Of a stretch of DNA of 64,000 nucleotides, positions 28,738 through 37,321 are shown in pieces; within the stretch, counting starts at the first letter, position 1; every line of letters begins with the position of its first letter. The stretch is from NCBI RefSeq assembly GCF_013359935.1, contig NZ_JABMCB010000179.1, positions 186,001 to 250,000 on the forward strand, in the 5' to 3' direction. The notes beneath the pieces were generated by a model that did not search any database, was not told where the DNA came from, and worked only from the letters and a program-made list of their open reading frames with translations. The translations under genes and the position numbers were made by a program. The DNA is from Paenibacillus xylanilyticus (lineage in GTDB: Bacteria > Bacillota > Bacilli > Paenibacillales > Paenibacillaceae).

Positions 28738-29364
28738 TCAAACAAAAGGTTTGTACCCCGTACGGTTTAGTTGATCCGCAATGACACGATATCCTCTGGC
28801 ATTGGGGTGAACACGATCCCAGAATAACAGTTCCCGTTCATGACCCTCAAACCGGTCATATACCTGAGCACAGGCATAGTTCCCCGAACCTGCACCATTT
28901 AGAAATGAATTATACTGCCTAACCCAATAGGCTGCCTCAGCCGCCTGGGGATACGGGTTGTACAATCCGATGGATCGGACCATGTATACACTATTTCCTT
29001 TTAGCTGCCGGATGTGCCTCATGATCTGGGACACATTACTGCGGGTGTCTCCCAGTACCTGTGTCATTTTACTGGCGCTTGGAATGCCGCCACTCGCTTT
29101 GAAAGTCCGAATCAGATCATTTCCGCCAATGGACATCGTGATGATATCGGCTTCTCGCAGGGATTGCCGTACTCTTGCATGAGAAGATACCATTTGCAAC
29201 AATTCACCTGAGGTTAGTCCGTTGACCCCCATATTATCCATCGAAACAAATGTACGAACATTCGTTTCTGCCATTCTACGGTACAAAGGAACAAACCCGG
29301 TGCCCAGCAGTGCGCCTGTACCTACCGTCAACGAGTCCCCAATGGCCGTATATCGATATACCAT
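28738..29364 (-). CDS. SGNH/GDSL hydrolase
   Basis: 208-residue serine hydrolase of the GDSL lipase/esterase family. Block I YTAIGDSLTVGTGALLG (catalytic Ser), block II Gly in NMGVNGLTSGEL, block III MSIGGNDLI, block V Asp/His in WDRVHPNARGYRVI. This is the arrangement of Bacillus YxiM/LipC-like esterases; LipC acts on spore-associated phospholipids, but that link is only a possibility. No signal peptide. ATG at 29364 after GAGAGGGG. Distinct from the Axe2-like enzyme at 13.6 kb. Confidence 0.82.
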   Translation of the reverse strand: MVYRYTAIGDSLTVGTGALLGTGFVPLYRRMAETNVRTFVSMDNMGVNGLTSGELLQMVSSHARVRQSLREADIITMSIGGNDLIRTFKASGGIPSASKMTQVLGDTRSNVSQIMRHIRQLKGNSVYMVRSIGLYNPYPQAAEAAYWVRQYNSFLNGAGSGNYACAQVYDRFEGHERELLFWDRVHPNARGYRVIADQLNRTGYKPFV

Positions 29365-29493
29365 CACCGTCGCCCCTCTCTGCTAACTTATGAATGACTG
29401 CTATATCTATATGAGAGAACCGGATACAAGGCGCGGGATGATGTCCGTAGGCGTAAACCTTTATTTTTCTGCTATCCGTGTATAGCTCAAAAT

Positions 29494-29540
29494 GAAAAGA
29501 AAAGAACCCCTGCGGTATTATAAAATTCCACAGAGGCCCT
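29494..29540 (-). terminator. Terminator of the MarR-MMPL operon
   Basis: Minus-strand CCTCTGTGG ... CCGCAGGGG (9 pairs including two G-U) followed by TTCTTTTCTTTT, 15 bp past the MMPL stop. Confidence 0.75.
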
Positions 29541-29553
29541 CTACATCTTTCAA

Positions 29554-32500
29554 TTACATGCTAATGGTACGATCTGAATCCGTTGACTCATTCTGTTCCT
29601 TGTTGGGGAAAGGCCACCAGTTGGCACGGCCGAACATCTTCACCATAACAGGCACGAAGAACGGCAGGAACAACAGCGAATACAGGACCAAACCACTAAG
29701 AACAACTGTAGCAATCTGCATCATTGAGAGAACGCCGGATGGATACATGGCAGCAAATGTTCCGCTGAGAATAACAGCTGCCGACAGAATGACCGTACCC
29801 ATGTTCTTCATCGCGTACAGCATCGCATCCTGAACTCTCATACCTTTGTTTTCATTGAACCGATCCATCAGGAAGATACTGTAATCCACACCTAGTGCGA
29901 TCAGCATCACGAATCCGAAGAACGGCGTAACCCAGCTGATGCCCGCAAATCCAAGGATATTGACGAAGATGGCTTCTGTCAACGCCATGGACGTGAAATA
30001 CGCGAGTAACAGGGAAACGATCAGATACAGCGGCATGATCACTGATCTCAACAACAGGACAAGGATGATAAATGTACCTGCAAGCATGAGCATTACCGTG
30101 CGCGTATAGTCGTTGTTGGAGATCTCCTGCAAGTCTGCGAACGTACTTGTTACACCGCCAACGGCAATATCCGCTTTTTCCAAGGCACTTCCCTGTACGG
30201 CACGGTGAACGGCTGCTTCAATATCCGGCACACGATCAATGGCTTCAATACCATATGGATTCTCGGCAAAAATAACATCTACCGTCATCGTCTTCCGATC
30301 TTGAGACAGATATGTGTCAAATACCTGTGCGAAGTCTTTGTTGCTCAGTGCTTCTTCAGGTACATACCAGCCTGCCAGGTCGGAGTCCGGTGAATTTTGC
30401 AGCTGTGTCAAATAGTCTTGTGCTGAATCGAGACCCCCTGATACCTGCTCGATCCCATCCACACTTTGATTCAGACCATCGGTTAATTGTGTCAGTTGAC
30501 CACTTAGATCCGAGAAGCCTTGACTAATCTTCTCCTGACCGCCCTGAAGCTGATCCAGACCATTCTGGATAGAAGGAATCTCGCTGATCACTTTACCTTG
30601 ACCGTCAGCTGCCTGCTTGAGCCCTGTTTCGAGCTGGCCTATTCCCGTCACAATCTGACCCAGTCCCTCTGCGAGAGCCTTTTGTCCAGATGCAGCTGAA
30701 GCATACCCTTCATTCGCCTGATTGATTCCAGCAGCAGCTTCACCCAGCTTGCTTACAATCTGATCCAGTGCTTGAGCCAATTGGGCTGTGCCTGTTCCCG
30801 TTTCACCAAGTGTACCTTTAACCCGCTGATAATCCGCATCTTGCTGCAGTTCGGGGTACCGTTCTTCGAGAGCAGCAAACGATTCATTCAGACTGGTCAG
30901 TGCCATGGAGACACCTGTGAGCTGCTGCTGCAGTTCTCCGGCTCCCTCGCCCAGTGCAGCTACACCTGCTCCAGCCTGACGATATGCTTCAAGCAGCTGA
31001 TTATTGGCCTGTGCAAGTTGGTCCGCACTTGTTCTCGCCTGCTGAAGACCAGCTTTCAGATCACCAGCTCCTGACGAGCCATCACGAATTCCTTTCTCAA
31101 TCTGCTGAAGGCCTTCGGACAACTGGCTAATTCCCGATTGCAGCTGGGACGTGCCTTTGCTCAGTTCTCCTGCACCACTTGCTGCTTCTTTGATCTGGGG
31201 TTCGTTTTTGCTTAATTGATTGCTTGCCTCACTCAGCCCATCACGGATTTTATCCAGACCCGTCTTGCCTTCACCGAGTCCATCCGACAATGTCCCCACT
31301 TGCTGAGTCACTTCGAAATCCTTGATCTCGTCACCCGTCGGTCTTGTCATGCTGCGTACCCCGGAGATTCCCGGCACCTTCTCCACTTCGCGACTGATTT
31401 TCTCGGCAACCGCCATATATTTGGCATTGTCCATTGGTTCATCGTTCTGGATCACGATCTGACCCGGTAGGGATTCACCCGGACCAAAACTTTCGGAGAT
31501 AATGTTGAACGCTTTTACCGAGTCATACTTCTCACCAATCTCATCCAGACTGTTAAACGAAAGTTTGCCATCGTAAGTGGCCAGCAGTGGCACACAGACG
31601 GCGGCAACGATGAGCAGCGCAGCCCATGGACGTTTTAGAGAGAAGCGACCGGCTGCTCCATAGATCTTGCTCTCCGCATGGTCCAGTGAACCTTTGGAAG
31701 GCCAGAACAGCTTTTTGCCCAGCACCGCCATGAAGAATGGAACAATCGTAACCAAAGCAAGCATCATTACAGCTATGCCGACAGCGACCGCCACTGCGGA
31801 ACGATAGAGCATAAACTGGGCAAAACCGATTGCGATAAAACCGACCAGCACGGCAAGAGCAGAGAAGAATACCGTTTTACCTGCTGTACGATAAGTTGCA
31901 ATAATTGCTTCCCAGGTCGTCTCATGATGTGCCAGCTCTTCCTTGAACCGGCTGATGAGCAGAATGCAGTAGTCGGTACCAATCCCGAACATGACTGCCA
32001 CCATGAAGATCTGCGTAAAGGTTGAGATCGGGAAATCCACCCCGTCCACCAGGAACGCTACGATCTGCTGCGATACAATATAACTGATGCCCACGGTAAG
32101 CAGTGGGACAAACGGTGCTACAAACGAACGGAATACAAGGAACAAAATAAGCAAAATAAAGACAACCGTAATGTATTCCGATTTCTTGAGTCCCTCTTGG
32201 GAGCTCTCTACCGTATCTTCATCAATTAGCCCTTTACCGGTTATGTAGTGTTCCACATTGACCGATTCCAGTGTTTCGTTCAGATCTTCACGCATTTCCT
32301 TAACCGTACGATCCCCTTGGTCAACGGACAGAGACGTCAGAATCGTTTTGCCATCAGCAGAGATCATCTTTTCTGACAGTTCAGGTTGTGAGAAAGGCTC
32401 CAAAATGGATAAAATACCGAGCTCTTCTTTCTTCGCTTCCAGCTGTTTCACAGCCTTTTCCGCCTCTTGTTTGCCTGCTGTACCCAAGCCATCTGCATTG

Positions 32501-32721
32501 TAAAATACAAGGGCAAGCTGGCTGCCCTGCTGTTCGCCTTTCTGTGCAGCCGCTTCGTCCAGAATGGCCGCTGCCTGGGTTGATGAATACCCTTCCGGGA
32601 CCGAAAACTGCCCCTTTTCCCGAATCAGTTCACTCATATTAGGAGCAGTGAACATTAATACGGCGGCTGCAACAACCCATAGCCCCATCAACCACCATCT
32701 TGCTTTCAGAATCGTTCTCAT
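29554..32721 (-). CDS. MMPL-family (RND-type) membrane exporter
   Basis: 1055-residue transporter with two MMPL units of about six membrane segments each (residues about 175-360 and 850-1030) and a first segment at the N-terminus. Proton-relay-like GTDYCILLISRF and GVDYSIFLMDRF motifs lie in both units. The second extracytoplasmic loop (about 480-780) is a long coiled-coil built of short repeats of the form xLxxGxxQLxxG, as in YdfJ/YhgE-type proteins. Likely exports lipids, drugs or an envelope component. It overlaps its MarR gene by 4 bp (ATGA), so the repressor and pump are one unit. Confidence 0.92.
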   Translation of the reverse strand: MRTILKARWWLMGLWVVAAAVLMFTAPNMSELIREKGQFSVPEGYSSTQAAAILDEAAAQKGEQQGSQLALVFYNADGLGTAGKQEAEKAVKQLEAKKEELGILSILEPFSQPELSEKMISADGKTILTSLSVDQGDRTVKEMREDLNETLESVNVEHYITGKGLIDEDTVESSQEGLKKSEYITVVFILLILFLVFRSFVAPFVPLLTVGISYIVSQQIVAFLVDGVDFPISTFTQIFMVAVMFGIGTDYCILLISRFKEELAHHETTWEAIIATYRTAGKTVFFSALAVLVGFIAIGFAQFMLYRSAVAVAVGIAVMMLALVTIVPFFMAVLGKKLFWPSKGSLDHAESKIYGAAGRFSLKRPWAALLIVAAVCVPLLATYDGKLSFNSLDEIGEKYDSVKAFNIISESFGPGESLPGQIVIQNDEPMDNAKYMAVAEKISREVEKVPGISGVRSMTRPTGDEIKDFEVTQQVGTLSDGLGEGKTGLDKIRDGLSEASNQLSKNEPQIKEAASGAGELSKGTSQLQSGISQLSEGLQQIEKGIRDGSSGAGDLKAGLQQARTSADQLAQANNQLLEAYRQAGAGVAALGEGAGELQQQLTGVSMALTSLNESFAALEERYPELQQDADYQRVKGTLGETGTGTAQLAQALDQIVSKLGEAAAGINQANEGYASAASGQKALAEGLGQIVTGIGQLETGLKQAADGQGKVISEIPSIQNGLDQLQGGQEKISQGFSDLSGQLTQLTDGLNQSVDGIEQVSGGLDSAQDYLTQLQNSPDSDLAGWYVPEEALSNKDFAQVFDTYLSQDRKTMTVDVIFAENPYGIEAIDRVPDIEAAVHRAVQGSALEKADIAVGGVTSTFADLQEISNNDYTRTVMLMLAGTFIILVLLLRSVIMPLYLIVSLLLAYFTSMALTEAIFVNILGFAGISWVTPFFGFVMLIALGVDYSIFLMDRFNENKGMRVQDAMLYAMKNMGTVILSAAVILSGTFAAMYPSGVLSMMQIATVVLSGLVLYSLLFLPFFVPVMVKMFGRANWWPFPNKEQNESTDSDRTISM

Positions 32722-33176
32722 TCGTTCTCCTGTCCTCCCTCATTCGTTAGCAAGGTTGCCAGCTTCTCAAAGGATTCAATAAAATTTTGTACCTCTTCCG
32801 GCTTAAAGTGGACCAGGTAAGGCTCCAGAAGCTGCTGTATTTCCCGCTCAGTCTCGCGGTATTCCTGGCGCCCCGTATCTGTAAGTGTCAGATAAACCAC
32901 TCTGCGGTCCCGCTCATCCCCGGCCCGATCGACCAAATCCCGATCAACCAGCTTGTTGACCAGTGCGGTGATGCTGCTTTTGCCGACACAGAGAAGTTCT
33001 GCCAGATCCGACGGTGTGCAAGAAGGCTTCTCTTCGATCAAACGAAGAGCACAGAACTGATCCATTGTCATGGTTTGCCCCACCCGTTCACGAATCCGTG
33101 TATCAAACTGTTTGGTTACCAGAAAAGAGGCATCCAAATAGCGGTTCACCAAGCTTTTGGCATCTGGCGTGTTCAT
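32718..33176 (-). CDS. MarR-family repressor of the MMPL exporter
   Basis: About 152 residues with a winged helix: SDLAELLCVGKSSITALVNKLVDRDLVDR (recognition helix region) and the wing DERDRRVVYLTLTDTG. Start taken at the second ATG (GGAG 7 nt upstream); an ATG two codons earlier is too close to that site. Translationally coupled to the exporter. The upstream region carries three half-sites at exact 16-bp spacing and one inverted repeat, strongly suggesting autoregulation. Confidence 0.9.
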   Translation of the reverse strand: MNTPDAKSLVNRYLDASFLVTKQFDTRIRERVGQTMTMDQFCALRLIEEKPSCTPSDLAELLCVGKSSITALVNKLVDRDLVDRAGDERDRRVVYLTLTDTGRQEYRETEREIQQLLEPYLVHFKPEEVQNFIESFEKLATLLTNEGGQENE

Positions 33177-33198
33177 GTTCATTCTCCTTTCCGCGAAT

Positions 33199-33251
33199 AT
33201 AGTTCACTTATCGAACTATTCTCCAATGAAACTATTCTATATGGAAACTAT
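33199..33251 (-). promoter_or_regulatory. Operator region of the MarR-MMPL operon
   Basis: On the minus strand ATAGTT recurs at 33251, 33235 and 33219, each 16 bp apart. The last copy is the left arm of a perfect palindrome ATAGTTC-N7-GAACTAT (33199-33219). It lies 22-75 bp upstream of the MarR start. Confidence 0.65.
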
Positions 33252-33295
33252 AATGCAATGCAATACTTTATTCCTGTTTTTTTATGTTTTCACGA

Positions 33296-33345
33296 CAAAA
33301 AAACAGGACGTAAGGCTCAGCTGCCGCTAAGTCATACGCCCTGTT
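33296..33345 (-). terminator. Terminator of the GNAT gene at 33.4-33.8 kb
   Basis: Minus-strand AACAGGGCGTA ... TACGTCCTGTT stem with a further inner CAGCTG pairing, followed by T7. Confidence 0.75.
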
Positions 33346-33389
33346 AAATGATATGCTTTCATCTTCACCTGTAGAAACTGTTTCATCCA

Positions 33390-33827
33390 CTATTCTTCGA
33401 TTGCATCCTCGTCTTTTTCGAGTACACAACGGAATCGCTCCACACCCGGATACAGCTCACCCAGACTGTACACGACAAAGCCGGTATTGTGGTAAAATTC
33501 TACAGCTTCCTGATCCGTCTCTGCGATCAGCCTGTCCGGGTTATACTTCTCCAGCAGCTGTGCAATCATGCCACGGCCGTAGTTCTTGAATCGGTTTTCA
33601 GGCAGCACTGCGATATGTTGGATGGTAATTTCACTGATTCCCGTTTGCTCATATCCAATCAAGCCGATTAACTGCCCTTCATCTTCGTATCCATCCAGCA
33701 GAAGCTCGTCCTTCTGTACATATTGTTGTAACGCACGACCCACTTGCTCCGGGTCCGGAAAGACCGAGTAGGACAGCAGTTCCTGCACTTCCGGCTCCTG
33801 TATGCGTGATTTTAGATTGATCAACAC
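33390..33827 (-). CDS. GNAT-family N-acetyltransferase
   Basis: 145-residue cytosolic acetyltransferase. Acetyl-CoA-binding motif A is IAVLPENRFKNYGRGMIAQLLEKY and motif B ends in EAVEFYHNTGFVVYSLGE. Resembles small YjcF/YvbK-like Bacillus GNAT proteins. GTG start with GGGGGAA upstream. Monocistronic. Substrate unknown. Confidence 0.85.
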   Translation of the reverse strand: MLINLKSRIQEPEVQELLSYSVFPDPEQVGRALQQYVQKDELLLDGYEDEGQLIGLIGYEQTGISEITIQHIAVLPENRFKNYGRGMIAQLLEKYNPDRLIAETDQEAVEFYHNTGFVVYSLGELYPGVERFRCVLEKDEDAIEE

Positions 33828-33883
33828 TCTTATTCCCCCTATATAGATCCGTTATCGTATTGTAGCCGTTAGCCTGTCTAAGT

Positions 33884-34870
33884 TCAAGTCGTATACCGTT
33901 TTAACTGCTCCTGAAGCAGAATAGCAGTACCTTCCTTCACGTGTATACCAGCCAGATGATAAGCATCCAGCAGCGCACCTCCAACGGCCGGCAGGTCACT
34001 GGTGATATATTGAAACGTCCTCCCTGTAGTTTGATTATTTTTGGCTAGCCTCTTCTGAACGGCAGCCACCATATAAGGTGAAGTTAGACAGCTTCCAGTC
34101 AGTGTGTAAGAAATCTGCCCAGATCGAAAACAGCCAGACAGCATAAGAATCCCCACAACCGCTGTGTCCGCTGCGGAGTCACATACTCTCATGGCAAGTG
34201 GGGTTTGCCGGATAGCAGCTTTCGTTACCAAAGGACCCATTTGGCTGAATTTGCGGTTCATTTCCTGCTTATTCTCAGCAAACCCTGCTGCTCCAAGAGC
34301 CGTCAACTCTTGTACGGAATGTACATTCCAATAAGCAAGAATTTGTTCGATAAATGGTTGATCCTGCTGCACATAACGGCCTGCAAGAACAGAATGCACG
34401 GCATCATAAGACAAAAAACGCGCTGCCGTCGGAGCATAATGTCCCAATTGGTCGTTTCGGATCCATGCTTCTAGCTCCGTCCTGGCAAGGATCAGAGACC
34501 CCGTGCCACCTATCGCCACTATTCCTGGCTCACCGTTAAAGGCAGCCGTATGGGCAATAAACGTGTCGTTTACGGCACTTTTTCTACCTGTGATGCCCGT
34601 TTTGGCGAGCACTCCCTTAGCCCATGCGAATTCTTCATCCCGATCGAGACCCGCCATACCGGCTTGGATGGCAGCCACCTGTTCTGGTCGAATGCCTGCC
34701 TGCTCCAGCGCTTCAGCAATGCCTCCGAGCACATGCTGCTCTGCATGGGAATCGTGATAACGATTACAACCTCCCTTTTGCACATAGGACAGCAGCTTTC
34801 CACAATCATCAGCTACAACCACCCGTGTGTGGCTTCCCCCACCATCGATACCTATTACATATGTACTCAT
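33884..34870 (-). CDS. BadF/BadG-type sugar kinase, N-acetylglucosamine kinase-like
   Basis: 328 residues of the ASKHA superfamily (BcrAD/BadFG ATPase family), which in Firmicutes contains N-acetylglucosamine/muramic-acid kinases. Phosphate-1 motif YVIGIDGGGSHTRVVVAD at the N-terminus, then KGGCNRYH, AGMAGLDRDEE, phosphate-2 region NDTFIAHTAAF with VAIGGTGSLI, and adenosine motif LTGSCLTSPYMV. Start at the ATG at 34870 (GGGGGATAAG upstream); the longer ORF lacks a site. Isolated, with no MurNAc or chitin genes nearby, so the substrate is inferred from family only. Confidence 0.82.
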   Translation of the reverse strand: MSTYVIGIDGGGSHTRVVVADDCGKLLSYVQKGGCNRYHDSHAEQHVLGGIAEALEQAGIRPEQVAAIQAGMAGLDRDEEFAWAKGVLAKTGITGRKSAVNDTFIAHTAAFNGEPGIVAIGGTGSLILARTELEAWIRNDQLGHYAPTAARFLSYDAVHSVLAGRYVQQDQPFIEQILAYWNVHSVQELTALGAAGFAENKQEMNRKFSQMGPLVTKAAIRQTPLAMRVCDSAADTAVVGILMLSGCFRSGQISYTLTGSCLTSPYMVAAVQKRLAKNNQTTGRTFQYITSDLPAVGGALLDAYHLAGIHVKEGTAILLQEQLKRYTT

Positions 34871-34974
34871 CTTATCCCCCACTGTCAATAATGAACTGCT
34901 TCCACGTATACTCCCTGCCCTGTAAAGGAACGCTGTGCCGGGCTGTACTACTTCATACACCCGGCAGAACCATT

Positions 34975-35688
34975 CTATTGCTTCTGTACGGCAAAACGAA
35001 GCAGTTCGCAGCGGAACTGTGTCGGTTCATCATACTTTTCCTCCTCGATGGTCTGGGTTACATGTTCCTGAAGCAGTATATTCCAGCCAGCATATGCCTT
35101 CTCGAGCAATTTAATGGCTTTCGCTGTAGGCAGGTTGAGCTCAATTAAAGGCTCGATTCGCCGTCCAGTGCTGATTTCCTGCTCTTCCACACTCGTACTC
35201 ATCGTGATGCAATGAATACCTCCTGCGCGTGTCCCGGCCTGAAGACGATCCAGTGCTTCAAGGAACGCACTCTCATTCGATACATGTTCCAGGCAGGAAC
35301 ATGCTGCAATGAAGTCATAGGTATTCGGTTTGATGGCGTAATGTTCTACATCCGCTTTTTCTGCCTTTACCAGATGATCTACCTGATACTTTTTCGCATA
35401 TTTTCGAAGTCCTTCTACCGCTTCATCAAGCAGATCGACACCAATGACCTCACTGTTCGTATGCTGCAGTCGCTGTGCAATCGGAATGGTATGCCGCCCC
35501 ACCCCGCATCCCAGGTCAAGAACCCGCAGTTCCGATTGGTGAGCAAGCAAACGTTCGAGCATCTCCATCACCATCGGCATAGGCCTCGCCATCCATGTAC
35601 CGGATGCGAATAGTTCGTTATTCTGATAGAAATTGGAATGGTAACCTGCCTCCGCTTTGCGCGCAGCCTCGAATTGTTCATTTCCCAT
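34975..35688 (-). CDS. Class I SAM-dependent methyltransferase
   Basis: 237 residues with Rossmann methyltransferase motif I LRVLDLGCGVGRHTIPIAQRL, an acidic motif II in VIGVDLLDEAV, and motif IV-like YDFIAACSCLEHV. Resembles UbiE/TehB-like methyltransferases of unknown substrate. ATG at 35688 with GGAGGTG upstream. The zinc-ribbon protein gene ends 20 bp upstream, so the two may be co-transcribed. Function beyond methyl transfer is unknown. Confidence 0.82.
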   Translation of the reverse strand: MGNEQFEAARKAEAGYHSNFYQNNELFASGTWMARPMPMVMEMLERLLAHQSELRVLDLGCGVGRHTIPIAQRLQHTNSEVIGVDLLDEAVEGLRKYAKKYQVDHLVKAEKADVEHYAIKPNTYDFIAACSCLEHVSNESAFLEALDRLQAGTRAGGIHCITMSTSVEEQEISTGRRIEPLIELNLPTAKAIKLLEKAYAGWNILLQEHVTQTIEEEKYDEPTQFRCELLRFAVQKQ

Positions 35689-35708
35689 GAATGGCACCTC
35701 CATAAATG

Positions 35709-36059
35709 TTAAAAGCTGATTGACAGTGTCCCTGAGCCTGCGATGAATATGAAGACTAAGATGACCAGCATTACCAGGGCACCTGTCATAAGTAATTTCC
35801 CCGTATCCCTTTTGTACGGAGCATCATTAAACAACATTACCCCGCCAATGGCAATCGCTATCGGAGGAAGGATAATGGCTGTTAAAACCAGCAGACCGAT
35901 GGAGTAGCGATCCAATGTCGCCTCTTCATATTCTTCTATCTGCGCACGCTCAACAGGGACTGTTTTCATCGCAACAAGATTGCCGCATGCTTTACATTTA
36001 AACTCGTCTTCACCCATCTCCTCTTGACAGTAAGAGCAAACTCTACGTGAACGTGGCAA
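35709..36059 (-). CDS. Zinc-ribbon protein with two membrane segments
   Basis: About 116 residues. N-terminal treble-clef/zinc-ribbon of the form CxxC-N11-CxxC (CSYC...CKAC), an acidic linker (EEYEEATLDRY), then two membrane segments (IGLLVLTAIILPPIAIAIGGVML and LLMTGALVMLVILVFIFIAG). I do not recognise a named family. TTG at 36059 is placed 8 nt after AAGGAGG; a GTG three codons upstream lies inside that site. Probably membrane-bound with the ribbon in the cytoplasm. Confidence 0.65.
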   Translation of the reverse strand: MPRSRRVCSYCQEEMGEDEFKCKACGNLVAMKTVPVERAQIEEYEEATLDRYSIGLLVLTAIILPPIAIAIGGVMLFNDAPYKRDTGKLLMTGALVMLVILVFIFIAGSGTLSISF

Positions 36060-36184
36060 ATGCTGCACCTCCTTGGTATAGGCATCTACATCTAACTACC
36101 CAACATCCGTGTGCGGAATCAGGAAACGGGAATGTACATGCGTTATGAGTGCATCCCTACAATGAGATAACGCTTTCAATATAT

Positions 36185-36205
36185 GCATTCCCTTAAAGGG
36201 AATGC
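36185..36205 (-). terminator. Perfect hairpin downstream of the hydrolase gene
   Basis: GCATTCCCTT-A-AAGGGAATGC. It lies 38 bp past the stop of the hydrolase gene on the minus strand, with only a weak AT tail, so terminator function is moderate. Confidence 0.45.
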
Positions 36206-36242
36206 AACATAAAACAGTACTCGCTAACCAGCACAACCAATT

Positions 36243-37196
36243 TTAATTCGCTTGCTTTATTGGCACCTTGTTTAGGAAGGATTCAAGGACCTCCACATAT
36301 CGGGATCGATCCACTTGAAAAGCTGTGCCGTGCCCTGCACGCGGGATGATCAGTAGTTCTTTTTCAGTGGGACAGGCTTCATAGAGTCTGTAAACCATTT
36401 CTGTAGGGACGAAGGTATCTGCCTCCCCATGAATAAAAAGGACCGGCACCTGAACCTTGGCGAGCTGTTTCAGCGCCGATGCCTCCTTGAAGGAGTAACC
36501 CGCCTTCCATCTGGAAATCAGACTGGTCACAGGTATAAAAGGAAAGGCTGGCAGTTTGTATAATTGTTTAAGCTGGAACGTGAGCTCATCCTTCACTGAA
36601 GTATAGGCGCAGTCCGATACGATCGCTTTCACCTGAGCCGGAAGGGGCTCTCCACCTGTCATGAGGACTGTAGCACCGCCCATGGAGATCCCGTGCAGCA
36701 CAATGTCTGTCTGTTTCCCCACCTTATCAATGACCCAATTGACCCAATCGACATAATCCTTCCGATCCAGCCAGCCAAAGCCAATCACATGACCTTCACT
36801 TTGACCATGAGCACGATCATCAGGCATCAGTACGCTGCAGCCTCTTTTCTCCACGTAGAACCTTGCAAAACCAGCCATCTCCCTGCCTTTTCCCGAATAC
36901 CCGTGCGCGAGAATCACCGTTGGACGAGATTTATCCGCTGAAGCAAGCCATGTCCCCTGTAATTTCAATCCATCATGGGATAGGATACTTACCGTTTCAC
37001 AATGCTGTTTGTCCAACCACTCCTGGTCCGATGCACTACTGATGAATTCATTATCCGGTTCTGGCATCAGGTTGGGATTATCCACTAAAAAGGACTTTGG
37101 TGCGCGCCTGATCGCCGTTTTGAAGAAGTACAGTCCTCCAATCCAGGTTGAAGCAAGAATGACCAAAATTAATGCAGCTGTTCCGTATAGCAACAT
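36243..37196 (-). CDS. Membrane-anchored alpha/beta hydrolase (YqkD-like)
   Basis: 317 residues. N-terminal membrane anchor (LLYGTAALILVILASTWIGGLYFF), then a hydrolase domain with LAHGYSGKGREMAGFARFY, Asp-rich MPDDRAHGQSEGHVIGFGW, nucleophile elbow HGISMGGATV (Ser), probable Asp in FIHGEADTFVPTEM and His in RAGHGTAF. This organisation matches Bacillus YqkD and related hydrolases. ATG at 37196 with AGGAGAG about 12 nt upstream. Substrate unknown. Stands alone with its own downstream hairpin. Confidence 0.82.
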   Translation of the reverse strand: MLLYGTAALILVILASTWIGGLYFFKTAIRRAPKSFLVDNPNLMPEPDNEFISSASDQEWLDKQHCETVSILSHDGLKLQGTWLASADKSRPTVILAHGYSGKGREMAGFARFYVEKRGCSVLMPDDRAHGQSEGHVIGFGWLDRKDYVDWVNWVIDKVGKQTDIVLHGISMGGATVLMTGGEPLPAQVKAIVSDCAYTSVKDELTFQLKQLYKLPAFPFIPVTSLISRWKAGYSFKEASALKQLAKVQVPVLFIHGEADTFVPTEMVYRLYEACPTEKELLIIPRAGHGTAFQVDRSRYVEVLESFLNKVPIKQAN

Positions 37197-37270
37197 ATAC
37201 GTTTCTCTCTCCTTCTCACGATCCTCTATCCATAACACAGCACAGATTAATGCAATTCAAAGTTCAGGCG

Positions 37271-37321
37271 AAAAAACAGGTTTGCCGCCCTAACCTCTTT
37301 CGTTAAGACAGCAAACCTTTT
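37271..37321 (-). terminator. Terminator of the B12-sensor/hybrid-kinase operon
   Basis: Minus-strand AGGTTTGC ... GCAAACCT outer stem, inner TTAAC/GGTTA pairing, then GTTTTTTC. It starts at the kinase stop codon. Confidence 0.8.
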
